Of a DNA stretch of 64,000 nt, positions 8,921 to 18,862 are shown in pieces; the first letter of the stretch is position 1; every line of letters begins with the position of its first letter. This DNA comes from Lentibacillus sp. Marseille-P4043 (GTDB lineage Bacteria > Bacillota > Bacilli > Bacillales > Amphibacillaceae), in NCBI RefSeq assembly GCF_900258515.1, contig NZ_LT984884.1, forward strand, positions 1,437,168 to 1,501,167, given 5' to 3'. The position numbers and the translations under genes were made by a program. Under the pieces are notes generated by a model. That model made no database searches. It was not told the origin of the DNA and was given only the letters and a program-made list of their open reading frames with translations.

Positions 8921-11068
8921 ATGTCCTTTAAAAGGTTAATTGCAAGTGGAATTATTTTTACACTTCTTACATTGCTGGTTCTGCCAAACAGCACTTTTGC
9001 CGAATCTAAAGACCAGGTGGAAATCGAGAAAAGTACAACAGATCTAAGAAAGGATTATAAAAAAGAGAAAAGATCGGTTAAACAGAATAAAAGAGTATCT
9101 ACTAGTCAAATTAATGAACGAAGAATACTAGTAAAAATTGCAGAAGGTGGGCATTTTTCCGCTGATGATTATGACATTCAAGAGATACCGGTGAGCACAA
9201 TAATGGAAGGGCATAATTACATGGTTGTCCAGGTTCCGGAAGAAATGGATTTTAATAAAAAGCTTACAGAACTAAGGGAAGATTCAAGTGTGGTGCTTGC
9301 CGAGCCTGATTACACACGTGATACCACTTATTCCCCAGCGGATCCTTTATTTCAGAGTCAATGGTATCTGAACAAAATGCAATTGCAGCAGGCTTGGGAT
9401 GTTGAAAAAGGTTCAGCAGACATTACGATTGCGGTTTTGGATAGTGGTATAAGTAAAAACCACCCGGATCTTAAAGGTCGGGTATTAAGAGGATATGATT
9501 TTGTAAATGACGATAATGATCCCATAGACGATAATGGACACGGCACATTTGTATCGGGTGTGATTGCGGCAAATGCAAATGAAACCGGTGTTGTTGGCAT
9601 TGATTTACAAGCACAAATTCTTCCTGTGAAGGTTTCTAATTATCTTGGAGAGTTATCTACATCAAATATAGTGGAGGGAATTTATTACGCTATAGACAAT
9701 GGAGTGGATGTCATCAATATGAGCTTTGGATCATATCAACGAAGTCAAGTGGAAGAGGAAGCTATTTGGGCTGCTTATGATGCAGGGATTGTTTTAGTTG
9801 CAGCAGCTGGAAATGATAGTTCATATGAGGATTCTTATCCAGCTTCCTATCCACCGGTGATAAGTGTTTCGGCCACAGGAAAAGATGACATTATAACCGA
9901 CTTTTCAAATTATGGGAGATTCATTGACTTAGCTGCCCCAGGTAAAAAGATCTATAGTACATATATTGATGGATATGTAAGTGGGGATGGTACCTCTTTT
10001 TCCGCACCAATTGTAAGTGGGATAGCAAGTCTATTAAAGGCTGCTCATCCGAATTGGTCAAATGATCAAATAGAGTGGGCAATTGAATCAGGTGCGCAAC
10101 CACATGGGAAAGTGGAATGGAATCAATTCGATGGATATGGGAGAGTAAATGCATACAACTCGCTTTCATTAACATTACCATCATGGCAAGAGGACGCTCC
10201 TAATGAACAAAATCTAGCTGAAAAACTAACGATTAACCAGCCCCAACAAGAAAAAGTAGATTTTCCTATGGATACAGATTGGTTTAAAATTGATGTGGAA
10301 GGAAATACGAGTGTTACAATAACGATCTCGAATTCAACAGACACGTTAGATTTAACAGGTGTTTTATTTGATCCTAATGGAGAAGCGAAAATTATAGATA
10401 AGAATGGAGTAGGAGAGAACGAGGAATACACGTTCCAAGCGAAGAAAGGCGAATATCTATTAAATATATATGATTATTACAACCATTGGTCAAGACAGCC
10501 TTTTACGATCAAAGTGGAAACGGAAAAGCAGGAACCGAATAATGGAGTAAATTACCGTGATGTTAGCCGTTATAAACAAGAAATTAATTATTTGACCGAC
10601 AAGGGGATTATTAGGGGATTTCCAGACGGAACATTTAAACCAGGAGAATATGTAACAAGACTTCAAGCGGTTCAAATGATCTTAAATGAGATGGGAATTC
10701 AGGTAGAAAAGACAAATGCATCAAACCCTAGATTTACAGATATTACACCAGACACATACGGATATAAAGCTATTGCTAAAGCGGTTGAACTTGGGTTTAT
10801 AAAAGGAAAGACAGATGGATCATTCAATCCTAATGGTTCACTGACTCGTTGGCAAATGGCGGCGATTCTTGTATCAGCTTATCATTTACAAGGTACGTAC
10901 ACTGACGAGTTCACCGATATCCCAAAAGACCACTTTGCACATGATGTGATTAATACACTTGCGGCAAATAATATTACAAAAGGATATCCAGATAATACGT
11001 TTAAACCAATGAACAAAGTAAGTCGGGAGCATTTCTCTGTATTTCTATATAATTATTTAACACAGTAA
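8921..11068 (+). CDS. Subtilisin-like (S8) serine protease with C-terminal SLH domains
   Basis: A 715-residue secreted protease. A signal peptide (about 1-27, ending TFA) is followed by a charged propeptide (about 30-125) and the S8 domain (about 130-400). The catalytic triad is visible: Asp174 in AVLDSG, His207 in NGHGTFVSG and Ser359 in GTSFSAP; the oxyanion Asn lies in AAAGNDSS. A beta-rich domain (about 415-535, pre-peptidase type) precedes three SLH repeats (about 545-715). ATG 8921 is chosen because AGGAG (8907-8911) is 9 bp upstream and overlaps the earlier ATG at 8912. Probably matures or degrades surface proteins at the wall. Confidence 0.9.
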   Translation: MSFKRLIASGIIFTLLTLLVLPNSTFAESKDQVEIEKSTTDLRKDYKKEKRSVKQNKRVSTSQINERRILVKIAEGGHFSADDYDIQEIPVSTIMEGHNYMVVQVPEEMDFNKKLTELREDSSVVLAEPDYTRDTTYSPADPLFQSQWYLNKMQLQQAWDVEKGSADITIAVLDSGISKNHPDLKGRVLRGYDFVNDDNDPIDDNGHGTFVSGVIAANANETGVVGIDLQAQILPVKVSNYLGELSTSNIVEGIYYAIDNGVDVINMSFGSYQRSQVEEEAIWAAYDAGIVLVAAAGNDSSYEDSYPASYPPVISVSATGKDDIITDFSNYGRFIDLAAPGKKIYSTYIDGYVSGDGTSFSAPIVSGIASLLKAAHPNWSNDQIEWAIESGAQPHGKVEWNQFDGYGRVNAYNSLSLTLPSWQEDAPNEQNLAEKLTINQPQQEKVDFPMDTDWFKIDVEGNTSVTITISNSTDTLDLTGVLFDPNGEAKIIDKNGVGENEEYTFQAKKGEYLLNIYDYYNHWSRQPFTIKVETEKQEPNNGVNYRDVSRYKQEINYLTDKGIIRGFPDGTFKPGEYVTRLQAVQMILNEMGIQVEKTNASNPRFTDITPDTYGYKAIAKAVELGFIKGKTDGSFNPNGSLTRWQMAAILVSAYHLQGTYTDEFTDIPKDHFAHDVINTLAANNITKGYPDNTFKPMNKVSREHFSVFLYNYLTQ

Positions 11069-11186
11069 TGGGTGAACATCTTTTGACCTTATTTTCCAAT
11101 AATAGTAGCATTTCCCCTTTATTTTATTGTCTAGCTAGTATAATATAAAAGATGATTAATAGATTAATAAGGGGGAAAGCTGCATT

Positions 11187-13031
11187 ATGCTCAAGAGGTT
11201 TTGCAACAAGGCTATAGCAGTTGGTATGGTTGTTTCGGCATCCGTTTTAGTCATTCCAACTTTTGCTTCAGCATACAGTCATCAATTTTCAGATGTGAAA
11301 AAGGAGAAATCCCATTATAAAACAATTATGGAATTGACTGAGGCAGGAATTATTAATGGGTATAATAATGGTACATTTGGCATTAATGACGATTTACAAC
11401 GCCGTCATGGGGCAGTGTTATTATACAACGCACTTGGTTTAACTACTCCAAATAATGTGGAAGATATCCTGGATAAATATTATGATGATGTAAATATGGA
11501 CAATGAATATGCTGGTCAAATTGCGGCAGTTACACCGAACATTTTTAAGGGAAATAATAGTTCATTTAATCCAACAGCTGATTTGACCCGGGAACAAATG
11601 GCAACAACGATTGTTAAAGCTTTTGGTTTACAAGACAAGGGAACAAACCCTGGTATTAATCTATCAAATGTCTCAGCGTCTCACAAGAATAATGTGAAAA
11701 TTCTAGCGCAATATTATATTACGAATCAATATGATGATTTCAGACCAAGTGAAATAGTGACAAGGGGACAATTTGCGACATTCCTTTATAATGCTTTACA
11801 TAAGGATGAATTAGAACCTGAGGAACCGGAACAATCTGAAAAGCCAGAAACTGAATATAGAACAACGTCTTATAATATTGATTTTCAAAAGGCAATTGAT
11901 CAACAAAAGAACCAAAAAGTTGATGGGACGGGAAATTTTACGGCAAGTAGAGAATTGATTAAATACTATGCAAATCCAAATAATTTTTCAAAAGGCTCTC
12001 CTGAGTTTTTTCAATTTCTATTATTATCATATACTCCAGGACTTAATGCCGATGAAATAAACAAAAAGGTTCTTAACGGAAAAGGTAGTTTAGAAGGTAA
12101 AGCAAAAACATTTATAGAAGCGGGAAAGAAGTTTAATGTAAATCCACTATACCTAATGGCGCATGCCCTACACGAAACTGGAAATGGTACATCGAAACTG
12201 TCCACTGGTTATTCCGTTTCTAAAGTAGATGGAAAAAAGGTAACAGAAAAAAAGACGTATAACATGTATGGAATAAAGGCTTATGATTCTTGTCCATTGC
12301 AATGTGGCTCAGAACACGCCTATAAGCAAAAATGGTTTACAGTAGATGCGGCTATTACAGGCGGAGCGAAATATATAACCAATGATTATATTGGTAGAGG
12401 ACAAGATACGCTCTATAAAATGAGATGGAACCCAGATAGTCCAGGCTTTCCACAATATGCAACACATGTAGAATGGGCAGCAATACAAGCACGAAAGATT
12501 CATGATATGTACGAGATATACAATTTACTTGATACACCTGGATTAACATTTGAGATTCCAAAATATAAAAATCAGCCAGGCGCCTCGTCAAAGCCAACTG
12601 GTGAAGCAAAATATGCAATCGATACATCAAGCAAAGGAACAAAAGGCCAAACAACAGATAATTTAAACTTGAGAATTGCACCATCTACAGCATATACGTC
12701 GATTAAACTTTTATCAAAAGGCACCATGGTAGAGATATTGGGTGAAAACGGCGGATGGTACAAGGTCAAAGCGGATGGAAAAACAGGATGGGTTTCAGGT
12801 GATTATATTAAACCTCCATTTTTGTTGAAAGTTATTAATGTTTCATCCAGCTTGTATATAAGGAGCAAACCAACAAATGAGAGCGATCCAGTTGGGTCTG
12901 TTCACAACAATGATGAAGTTACTGGAGTCGTTGATGAAAATGGTAATTTTATCATAAAAGATGGTTACTATAAAGTTCTGTTCCGTGATAAAGAGGCATG
13001 GATACATGGTGACTATCTAAAAGAAAAATAA
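11187..13031 (+). CDS. SLH-anchored N-acetylglucosaminidase with SH3 domains
   Basis: A 614-residue secreted wall hydrolase. The signal peptide is cleaved near residue 29 (FASA). Three SLH domains cover about 31-205, then an acidic Glu/Pro linker (about 208-225). A glucosaminidase domain of the LytG/LytD type spans about 285-445; ALHETGNG supplies the likely catalytic Glu330. Two bacterial SH3 domains follow (about 490-547 and 550-614; the first contains LNLRIAPSTAYT). It should cleave GlcNAc-MurNAc bonds in peptidoglycan. AGGGGGAAA lies upstream of the ATG. Unlike the hydrolases upstream, its SLH repeats are at the N-terminus. Confidence 0.9.
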   Translation: MLKRFCNKAIAVGMVVSASVLVIPTFASAYSHQFSDVKKEKSHYKTIMELTEAGIINGYNNGTFGINDDLQRRHGAVLLYNALGLTTPNNVEDILDKYYDDVNMDNEYAGQIAAVTPNIFKGNNSSFNPTADLTREQMATTIVKAFGLQDKGTNPGINLSNVSASHKNNVKILAQYYITNQYDDFRPSEIVTRGQFATFLYNALHKDELEPEEPEQSEKPETEYRTTSYNIDFQKAIDQQKNQKVDGTGNFTASRELIKYYANPNNFSKGSPEFFQFLLLSYTPGLNADEINKKVLNGKGSLEGKAKTFIEAGKKFNVNPLYLMAHALHETGNGTSKLSTGYSVSKVDGKKVTEKKTYNMYGIKAYDSCPLQCGSEHAYKQKWFTVDAAITGGAKYITNDYIGRGQDTLYKMRWNPDSPGFPQYATHVEWAAIQARKIHDMYEIYNLLDTPGLTFEIPKYKNQPGASSKPTGEAKYAIDTSSKGTKGQTTDNLNLRIAPSTAYTSIKLLSKGTMVEILGENGGWYKVKADGKTGWVSGDYIKPPFLLKVINVSSSLYIRSKPTNESDPVGSVHNNDEVTGVVDENGNFIIKDGYYKVLFRDKEAWIHGDYLKEK

Positions 13032-13042
13032 AAAATAGAATG

Positions 13043-13077
13043 GAGATGCAGATCCTTTTATAAGGACTGCATCTTTT
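13043..13077 (+). terminator. Terminator of the glucosaminidase gene
   Basis: AGATGCAG-ATCCTT pairs with AAGGACTGCATCT around TTATA, followed by TTTTTG. Confidence 0.8.
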
Positions 13078-13179
13078 TGTGTACTTCGAATAGCTAGATA
13101 CTGACTAGAGTAAATCTCATCTTAGAGTTTTTCATATAAAAAGGCTACCCCATTCATGTAAGGTAGCCGTCGCTAAAAT

Positions 13180-14058
13180 TTAGTTCTGTATTGGATAAAC
13201 CTGCCATTTAGAAAGGTCTATATCTTCTTTTTTGATAAGGGAAGCTGGAAATATAAATGTCCATGGTTTGCTCGTGTTTGCCTTGATGACAAAGTCTTCT
13301 AATTTAAATGCACCTTTGGCAACAATTTCCTCACTAGCATCTTTAAATGCCAATGGGATTTGTTCTAATGTCATATTCTTACGTGAACCATTTCGGATTA
13401 AAATGGTTACTGCTAAATCATTATTATCATTGTATTTTGCGCTAATCCCCATAAAATTCACCTCACCAGGCTTCAACGGAGCAGCATTAGCAACGATTTT
13501 TTCTAAGTTTGCTTTTGTTTCTTCAGCAATTGACTTTTCCCATGACTCGTCCAAGTCTAATTGATGCTTTTTCTTTAATTCAAATGCCAGTTTCCATTCA
13601 CTTTTTGGTAAATCGGTTTTTGTTACGATGTCCTGTGGAGTGAAATTGAATTTCCAAGGGCGGGCACCGTTTGCTGGTATCTTCCCAACCCTGCTTAAAT
13701 CAAATTCTTTTCTGGCCACAACTTCATTGTCCGGACCTAATAATAAAATGGTTGTTTCGTTAAATTGGATTTCCTTTTGTACTGTATTTTTAATAAGTGC
13801 TGTTGCCACATAACCATTATTTTTAAGCTTGTTTAGTTCAATCCCGTAGATGGAGACTTGATTTCTTTTTAATTTTGGGCTCTGGTTGTTGTGGAATGCA
13901 TACACATAGCGTTCTTCGTTTTTTACACTCCACGATTCTGGTATCGATAGCTCTGTTTCAACTGTATCTGTGTCGGCTTCCTCATTGTCTAAAAAGTCTT
14001 GATCAACAACGATACTTTCTTCTTCGTTATCTGCTTGTTTCTTCTTTTTGCCAAACAT
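13180..14058 (-). CDS. Accessory Sec S-layer assembly protein (SLAP domains)
   Basis: A 292-residue protein without a signal peptide, starting with a basic FGKKKKQ stretch and an acidic segment. It has two copies of a domain (about 65-165 and 190-292). Each copy ends in a similar motif: PWKFNFTPQDI...SEWKLAFE and PWTFIFPASLI...SKWQVYPI. This is the SLAP duplication architecture known beside secA2 in Bacillus-type genomes and linked to S-layer protein secretion or assembly. It lies 21 bp downstream of secA2 on the same strand, with AGGAAGGA before its ATG, so the two are probably cotranscribed. The molecular mechanism is not established. Confidence 0.85.
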   Translation of the reverse strand: MFGKKKKQADNEEESIVVDQDFLDNEEADTDTVETELSIPESWSVKNEERYVYAFHNNQSPKLKRNQVSIYGIELNKLKNNGYVATALIKNTVQKEIQFNETTILLLGPDNEVVARKEFDLSRVGKIPANGARPWKFNFTPQDIVTKTDLPKSEWKLAFELKKKHQLDLDESWEKSIAEETKANLEKIVANAAPLKPGEVNFMGISAKYNDNNDLAVTILIRNGSRKNMTLEQIPLAFKDASEEIVAKGAFKLEDFVIKANTSKPWTFIFPASLIKKEDIDLSKWQVYPIQN

Positions 14059-14079
14059 TGTATCTTCCTTCCTGAAAAG

Positions 14080-16431
14080 CTAACTGTCTTTCTGTAAAAT
14101 CTTTTCGTAAAGTTTCTTTAATCGTACACTTAGCTGATATTCTATTTCCTGATACATGGATTCGAACATGCTGTATCCATCTTTTTGAAATAGTGTTACA
14201 GGATCTTCTTGTTGGTACTGTCTGATACCAATACCTTGTTTCAATTGATTCATTGCTTCCAGTTGTTTTTTCCATAATGAATCAACAACAAATAATCCAA
14301 CATTTCGTGCTGCTTCTTCGATATCATTTTGTTCCTGGAGCTTCTTCAGTATATTGTAATGTTCTTCCATGTACGGCTTAACAAACTGCTGTAGTTCCTC
14401 GATTGATTCGAATTCTTTTCCCTCAAACGAGATAACAGGCAATAATACATCGTTTAATGCTGTTTGCAAACCTGAAATATCCCATTCTTCTGGTAATAAA
14501 TCTGAGTTGCAATAAGCTGCAATGTATTCATTTGGTATATGTTCCAGTTGCTTCATGAAAAAGTCAATTACATCATCGGACTCGAGTATATTATCTCTTA
14601 ATTTATAGACTACACCACGTTGATCATTAATGGTACCTTCAAGTTTTAAGTTGCTTTCACGGAATTGGAAATAGACACCTTCACTGATTTTCTGAGCAGT
14701 ATCAATTAATTTATAGGCGTTTGGTGATTTAATAAGACCCGTACTCTCGGTTTTTAGTTTTGGTGTTAAGCGTTCCAATTCATCACTGACATAACGGGTG
14801 ATTAAATTATCTTCAAGTGAGATAATGAACTGGGTCGAACCAGGATCTCCTTGTCGTGCGGAGCGTCCTTTTAGCTGGTCATCAATCCGCCTACTTTCAT
14901 TTCGTTCAGTTCCAATTACGTGCAATCCACCTAATTCAGCAACATCTTCACCAAGCATGATGTCTGTTCCTCGCCCAGCCATATTTGTCGCGATGGTTAC
15001 TTGCTTTTTCTGTCCAGCTAGGGCAATTAGATTTGCCTCATGTTCCACACTTTTTGCGTTTAGTAATTGGTATGGTATTTTTTTCTCGTCTAGAGCTTCC
15101 GCAACTGTCTCAGATTGTAAAATCGATGCTGTACCTATAAGGACTGGCTGCCCTTTCTTATATCTTATACCAACTTCTTCTACCAGTTGTTTATATTTTT
15201 GATCTTGTGTTAAAAAGGCCATGTCAGGCAGGTCTTGTCTAAGGTTTGGTTTATTTGTTGGGATGGAAATAACATCCATTCCGTAAACTTTTCTAAATTC
15301 TGCTTCCTCTGTTTTGGCCGTCCCGGTCATTCCCGCCAGCGTTGGGTACATCCGGTAGTAGTTTTGAATCGTGATTGATGCTTGGGTTTTGTTTTCTTCC
15401 GTATTTGCTAACCCTTCTTTGGCTTCAATTGCCTGGTGCAAACCATCACTGAGACTACGACCTTCCATGACTCTACCTGTGTTCATATCAACGAGTTGGA
15501 CCTCGCCTTTTTTTACGATATAGTCGACATCTCGTTCAAACAATACACGCGCACGTAATGCCTGAAGTAAAGAATGAAATAAGGTACTATGCTCCAAATC
15601 AAATAGATTTTCAACGCCAAATACTTTTTCACATTTGTTTAACCCTTTGTCGGTAAAGTTGACGACTTTTAATTCGCGATCAAACGTGAAGTCTTCTTCC
15701 GCTTTTAGCCCTTTGATAACAGTCGCACAAACACCATATAAATTTTCGCTTGGTTTATCTTTGCCTGCGATAATTAATGGCGTTCTGGCCTCATCAATTA
15801 GAACACTATCGATTTCATCGACGATTGCATAATGGTATGGCCGTTGTACCTTTTGTTCTTTTGCATTAACCATGTTATCTCTTAAGTAATCAAAGCCAAA
15901 TTCCGTACCAACGCCATACGTAATATCGCAATTGTACGCTTGTTGTTTTTCAGAATTGCTCATTCCTGGTATATTCAAGCCGACAGATAGTCCAAGGAAT
16001 TCATGGATTTGACCGATTAACTCTTTATCACGTCGTGCTAGGTAATCATTTACCGTAATAATATGCACACCATTACCTTCGAGTGCTTTTAGATAACTGC
16101 TTAATGACGCAACTAAGGTTTTCCCTTCACCTGTAGCCATCTCAGCGACGTTTCCATCTAAAAGTACAAGCCCGCCGAGTAATTGCACATCGAAATGCCG
16201 TAATCCTAATACACGCTTTGATGCTTCTCTTACGGTAGCGAATGCTTCAACCGTGATATCGTGGATTGTCTTTCCGTTATTTAGTAGTTCTTTAAATTCA
16301 ATTGTTTTTCCTTTTAATTGTTCATCTGTAAGTTTTTCAATGTGTTGTTCTATATTATTAATTTTTTCGAGTGTTTTTAAATACGTCTTTAGTTCCCGAG
16401 TATTCTTGGATCTATTTTTGATCACGTTCAT
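14080..16431 (-). CDS. secA2: Accessory Sec translocase ATPase SecA2
   Basis: A 783-residue SecA-family ATPase that drives export of a subset of proteins through the Sec channel. Visible motifs are Walker A GEGKT at 101-105, IVDEIDSVLIDEARTP (about 203-218) as the DEAD-type box, and the TNMAGRGTDI, SRRIDDQLKGR and ARQGDPGS motifs of the second motor domain. It is shorter than housekeeping SecA (about 840 residues) and lacks the C-terminal zinc-binding tail, as is typical of SecA2. AAGGAG precedes the ATG. Its position next to SLAP and a run of SLH proteins suggests that those are its cargo. Confidence 0.93.
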   Translation of the reverse strand: MNVIKNRSKNTRELKTYLKTLEKINNIEQHIEKLTDEQLKGKTIEFKELLNNGKTIHDITVEAFATVREASKRVLGLRHFDVQLLGGLVLLDGNVAEMATGEGKTLVASLSSYLKALEGNGVHIITVNDYLARRDKELIGQIHEFLGLSVGLNIPGMSNSEKQQAYNCDITYGVGTEFGFDYLRDNMVNAKEQKVQRPYHYAIVDEIDSVLIDEARTPLIIAGKDKPSENLYGVCATVIKGLKAEEDFTFDRELKVVNFTDKGLNKCEKVFGVENLFDLEHSTLFHSLLQALRARVLFERDVDYIVKKGEVQLVDMNTGRVMEGRSLSDGLHQAIEAKEGLANTEENKTQASITIQNYYRMYPTLAGMTGTAKTEEAEFRKVYGMDVISIPTNKPNLRQDLPDMAFLTQDQKYKQLVEEVGIRYKKGQPVLIGTASILQSETVAEALDEKKIPYQLLNAKSVEHEANLIALAGQKKQVTIATNMAGRGTDIMLGEDVAELGGLHVIGTERNESRRIDDQLKGRSARQGDPGSTQFIISLEDNLITRYVSDELERLTPKLKTESTGLIKSPNAYKLIDTAQKISEGVYFQFRESNLKLEGTINDQRGVVYKLRDNILESDDVIDFFMKQLEHIPNEYIAAYCNSDLLPEEWDISGLQTALNDVLLPVISFEGKEFESIEELQQFVKPYMEEHYNILKKLQEQNDIEEAARNVGLFVVDSLWKKQLEAMNQLKQGIGIRQYQQEDPVTLFQKDGYSMFESMYQEIEYQLSVRLKKLYEKILQKDS

Positions 16432-16615
16432 TTCGATTAAACTCCTTAGATGTTGTTTAAGCTATTGTATATTATAACATGGATATACTTGATAAGCATT
16501 TGTAATCTGTGGAAAAACATATTTAAACACATTGTTATTTCTTATCCGCCTGTATTCATGTTAAAATGGTAAAATGATAGATGGGGGATAAACCCCCGGA
16601 AGGATTGAAAAATAA

Positions 16616-18847
16616 ATGGCAATCGGCATTGTGGGAAACTATGGGAATAATAATCAAGGCGATGAAGCAATCCTTGAAGGTATTCTAATCCAATTAAAAG
16701 AAGTACATAACATAGAACGAGAAGAAATTATTGTATTTTCCAATCAACCAGAGCAAACGCGAAAGAAATATGGCGTACAATCAGCGAAGCTCTATTATAA
16801 AAGGAAAACAGCTCCCATGACACTAATTACGACAATGGTCAAAAATAAGCCAATTATTAAAAAGTTGGACATGTTGCTTGTTGGTGGTGGGGGCATCTTT
16901 ATGGATCTCTATGGCACAGAAGCCTTTTTGTTTGGCATGTATGGTTGGCTTGGGAAGCTATCTAAAACCCCTGTGATTTTATATGGCGTCGGAGCAGGAC
17001 CAATTATAACCCGTGTCGGTAAAGTCCTCCTCAGGTCGCTGGCCCATTTATCAAAATTAGTTACTGTTCGCGATCCAAGGTCAAAAGAATTGCTGCAGTC
17101 AATTGGTGTAAAGTCACCAATTCACGTAATTGGCGATCCCGCATTTCAAGTGAAAAAACCGAAAAAAATCGAACGGACGACTAATGGTATCCAGATTGGG
17201 GTAACTGCGGTCCCATTTCACCATAGCAGCTATTGGCCAAATGAAGACAAGCAAATGTACCGGGACTATATTGAAGGCATGGCCTATAACCTTGACAAAC
17301 TTTTAACCGAATACCCGGATGCTTCGGTTAACTTTTTTGCTACAAAGCATCCGCAAGATATGATGGTCACTAAGGAAATCAAAGAATTAATGGATTTGGG
17401 TGATCGTTGCCATATTTGCGAAGATAGCTTAAATCATCAAGAAATTGTCCAGTTCGCCAGTGAACAAGATGTTGTAATCGGAACGAGGCTGCATTCTTTG
17501 ATTTTGGCACTCGTAACAAATACCCCAATTATTGCTGTTTCTTATCATCATAAAGTAAAAGACTTTATGGATATGATTGCGTGTGGTGATTACACGATCC
17601 CGATTGATAAGCTAAATGAGGATCATGATTTTTTCCATCATTCGTATCAGAAAATGGCGGCTAATTGGCGTGAAACCGAAGAACGATTCGAAACGATATC
17701 TACAATGATGAAGCGAATGTCTGACAAGGGGATGGATCTAGTTAAGCAAACGTTTCAAACTAGGCCGGCTGATAAAATTCTCGTATTAAGCAATATGTAT
17801 CCATCGAAGCATTCCAAAACATTTGGCATTTTTGTTAAAAATCAAGTAGAACTTTTGCAAGATAATGGATTACATGTTGATGTTATTGCGATCGATGACC
17901 CGAGAAAAGGGAAAATCTATTTACTGAAAAAATACGCGATGTTTTTTATCAAGAGTCTTTGGAATATGATTATTCGAGGCAGAAAATATAAAGCAGTACA
18001 TGCGCACTATATCTTTCCAACAGGTGTTGTTGGGATGCTTTATAAAAAATTGTTAGGGAAAACATTGGTTGTTACCTCACATGGGGGCGATATTGATCAG
18101 ATGAGTAAAAAAAGCCCGTTTGTGCAAAAAATGACGAAAAAAGTATTAGAGAACTCAGATCATGTGATTGCTGTCGGTGAGCGATTAAAGGAAGAAATTC
18201 ATCGTAATTTTGACATCACGAACGAGAAAATTTCCGTCATTAATATGGGGGTTAATCGGCATGTTTTTAGGCAGCAGGATAAAACCTCTTTACGGGAAAG
18301 GCAGGAACTAGCAACGGATGAACGTGTCTTGTTATTCGTTGGAAATTTAATCCGTGCCAAGGGTTTGGATGATCTGGTCGATGCTTTTGAGTTTATGCAG
18401 AAACAGGAACCTAATTTATCATTACATCTTATCGGTGAACCAAAAGATCAAGCATATTTTAATGAACTAGAAGAAAAGATAAAAGATAACGCAGCGATTA
18501 TTGTTCACGATGCAATGTCTCAAAAAAAGGTCGCTGAATGGATGGCAGTTGCAGACCTTTTTGTTTTACCATCACATATTGAAGGATTTGGACTAGTGGC
18601 ACTGGAGGCAATGGCATGTAGACTACCTGTGGTTGGTTCAGATGTTGGAGGACTGCATTATTTGTTAGCAAATGGCGCTGGTGTTAAAGTGAATGCCCAC
18701 GATCCGGATGATTTAGCAATGAAGTCACTGGAATTATTACGAGATGAGGATTTGCAAAAGAGTATTATTGAAAAGGGTCTGGAGAAAGCGGATCTATACG
18801 ATCAGGATAGACTAATTTCGTCTGTTATCGATTTGTATGAGTCATAG
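16616..18847 (+). CDS. csaB: CsaB polysaccharide pyruvyl transferase fused to a GT4 glycosyltransferase
   Basis: A 743-residue two-domain protein. Residues 1-370 are CsaB: GIVGNYGNNNQGDEAIL at the start, VGGGGIFMDLYG, GVGAGPI and VIGTRLHSLILA. CsaB adds a pyruvate ketal to the secondary wall polymer, which SLH domains recognise. From about residue 383 (ILVLSNMYPSKHSKTFGIF) to the end is a GT-B glycosyltransferase of family 4, with HGGDID, VGNLIRAKGLDDLVDAF and SHIEGFGLVALEAMACRLPVV. CsaB is usually a single-domain protein of about 370 residues, so this is a fusion of two wall-polymer steps. A GGGGG/CCCCC hairpin (16583-16597) sits directly upstream of the GGAAGGA site. Confidence 0.9.
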   Translation: MAIGIVGNYGNNNQGDEAILEGILIQLKEVHNIEREEIIVFSNQPEQTRKKYGVQSAKLYYKRKTAPMTLITTMVKNKPIIKKLDMLLVGGGGIFMDLYGTEAFLFGMYGWLGKLSKTPVILYGVGAGPIITRVGKVLLRSLAHLSKLVTVRDPRSKELLQSIGVKSPIHVIGDPAFQVKKPKKIERTTNGIQIGVTAVPFHHSSYWPNEDKQMYRDYIEGMAYNLDKLLTEYPDASVNFFATKHPQDMMVTKEIKELMDLGDRCHICEDSLNHQEIVQFASEQDVVIGTRLHSLILALVTNTPIIAVSYHHKVKDFMDMIACGDYTIPIDKLNEDHDFFHHSYQKMAANWRETEERFETISTMMKRMSDKGMDLVKQTFQTRPADKILVLSNMYPSKHSKTFGIFVKNQVELLQDNGLHVDVIAIDDPRKGKIYLLKKYAMFFIKSLWNMIIRGRKYKAVHAHYIFPTGVVGMLYKKLLGKTLVVTSHGGDIDQMSKKSPFVQKMTKKVLENSDHVIAVGERLKEEIHRNFDITNEKISVINMGVNRHVFRQQDKTSLRERQELATDERVLLFVGNLIRAKGLDDLVDAFEFMQKQEPNLSLHLIGEPKDQAYFNELEEKIKDNAAIIVHDAMSQKKVAEWMAVADLFVLPSHIEGFGLVALEAMACRLPVVGSDVGGLHYLLANGAGVKVNAHDPDDLAMKSLELLRDEDLQKSIIEKGLEKADLYDQDRLISSVIDLYES

Positions 18848-18862
18848 AAAGTAGGAGAGATA

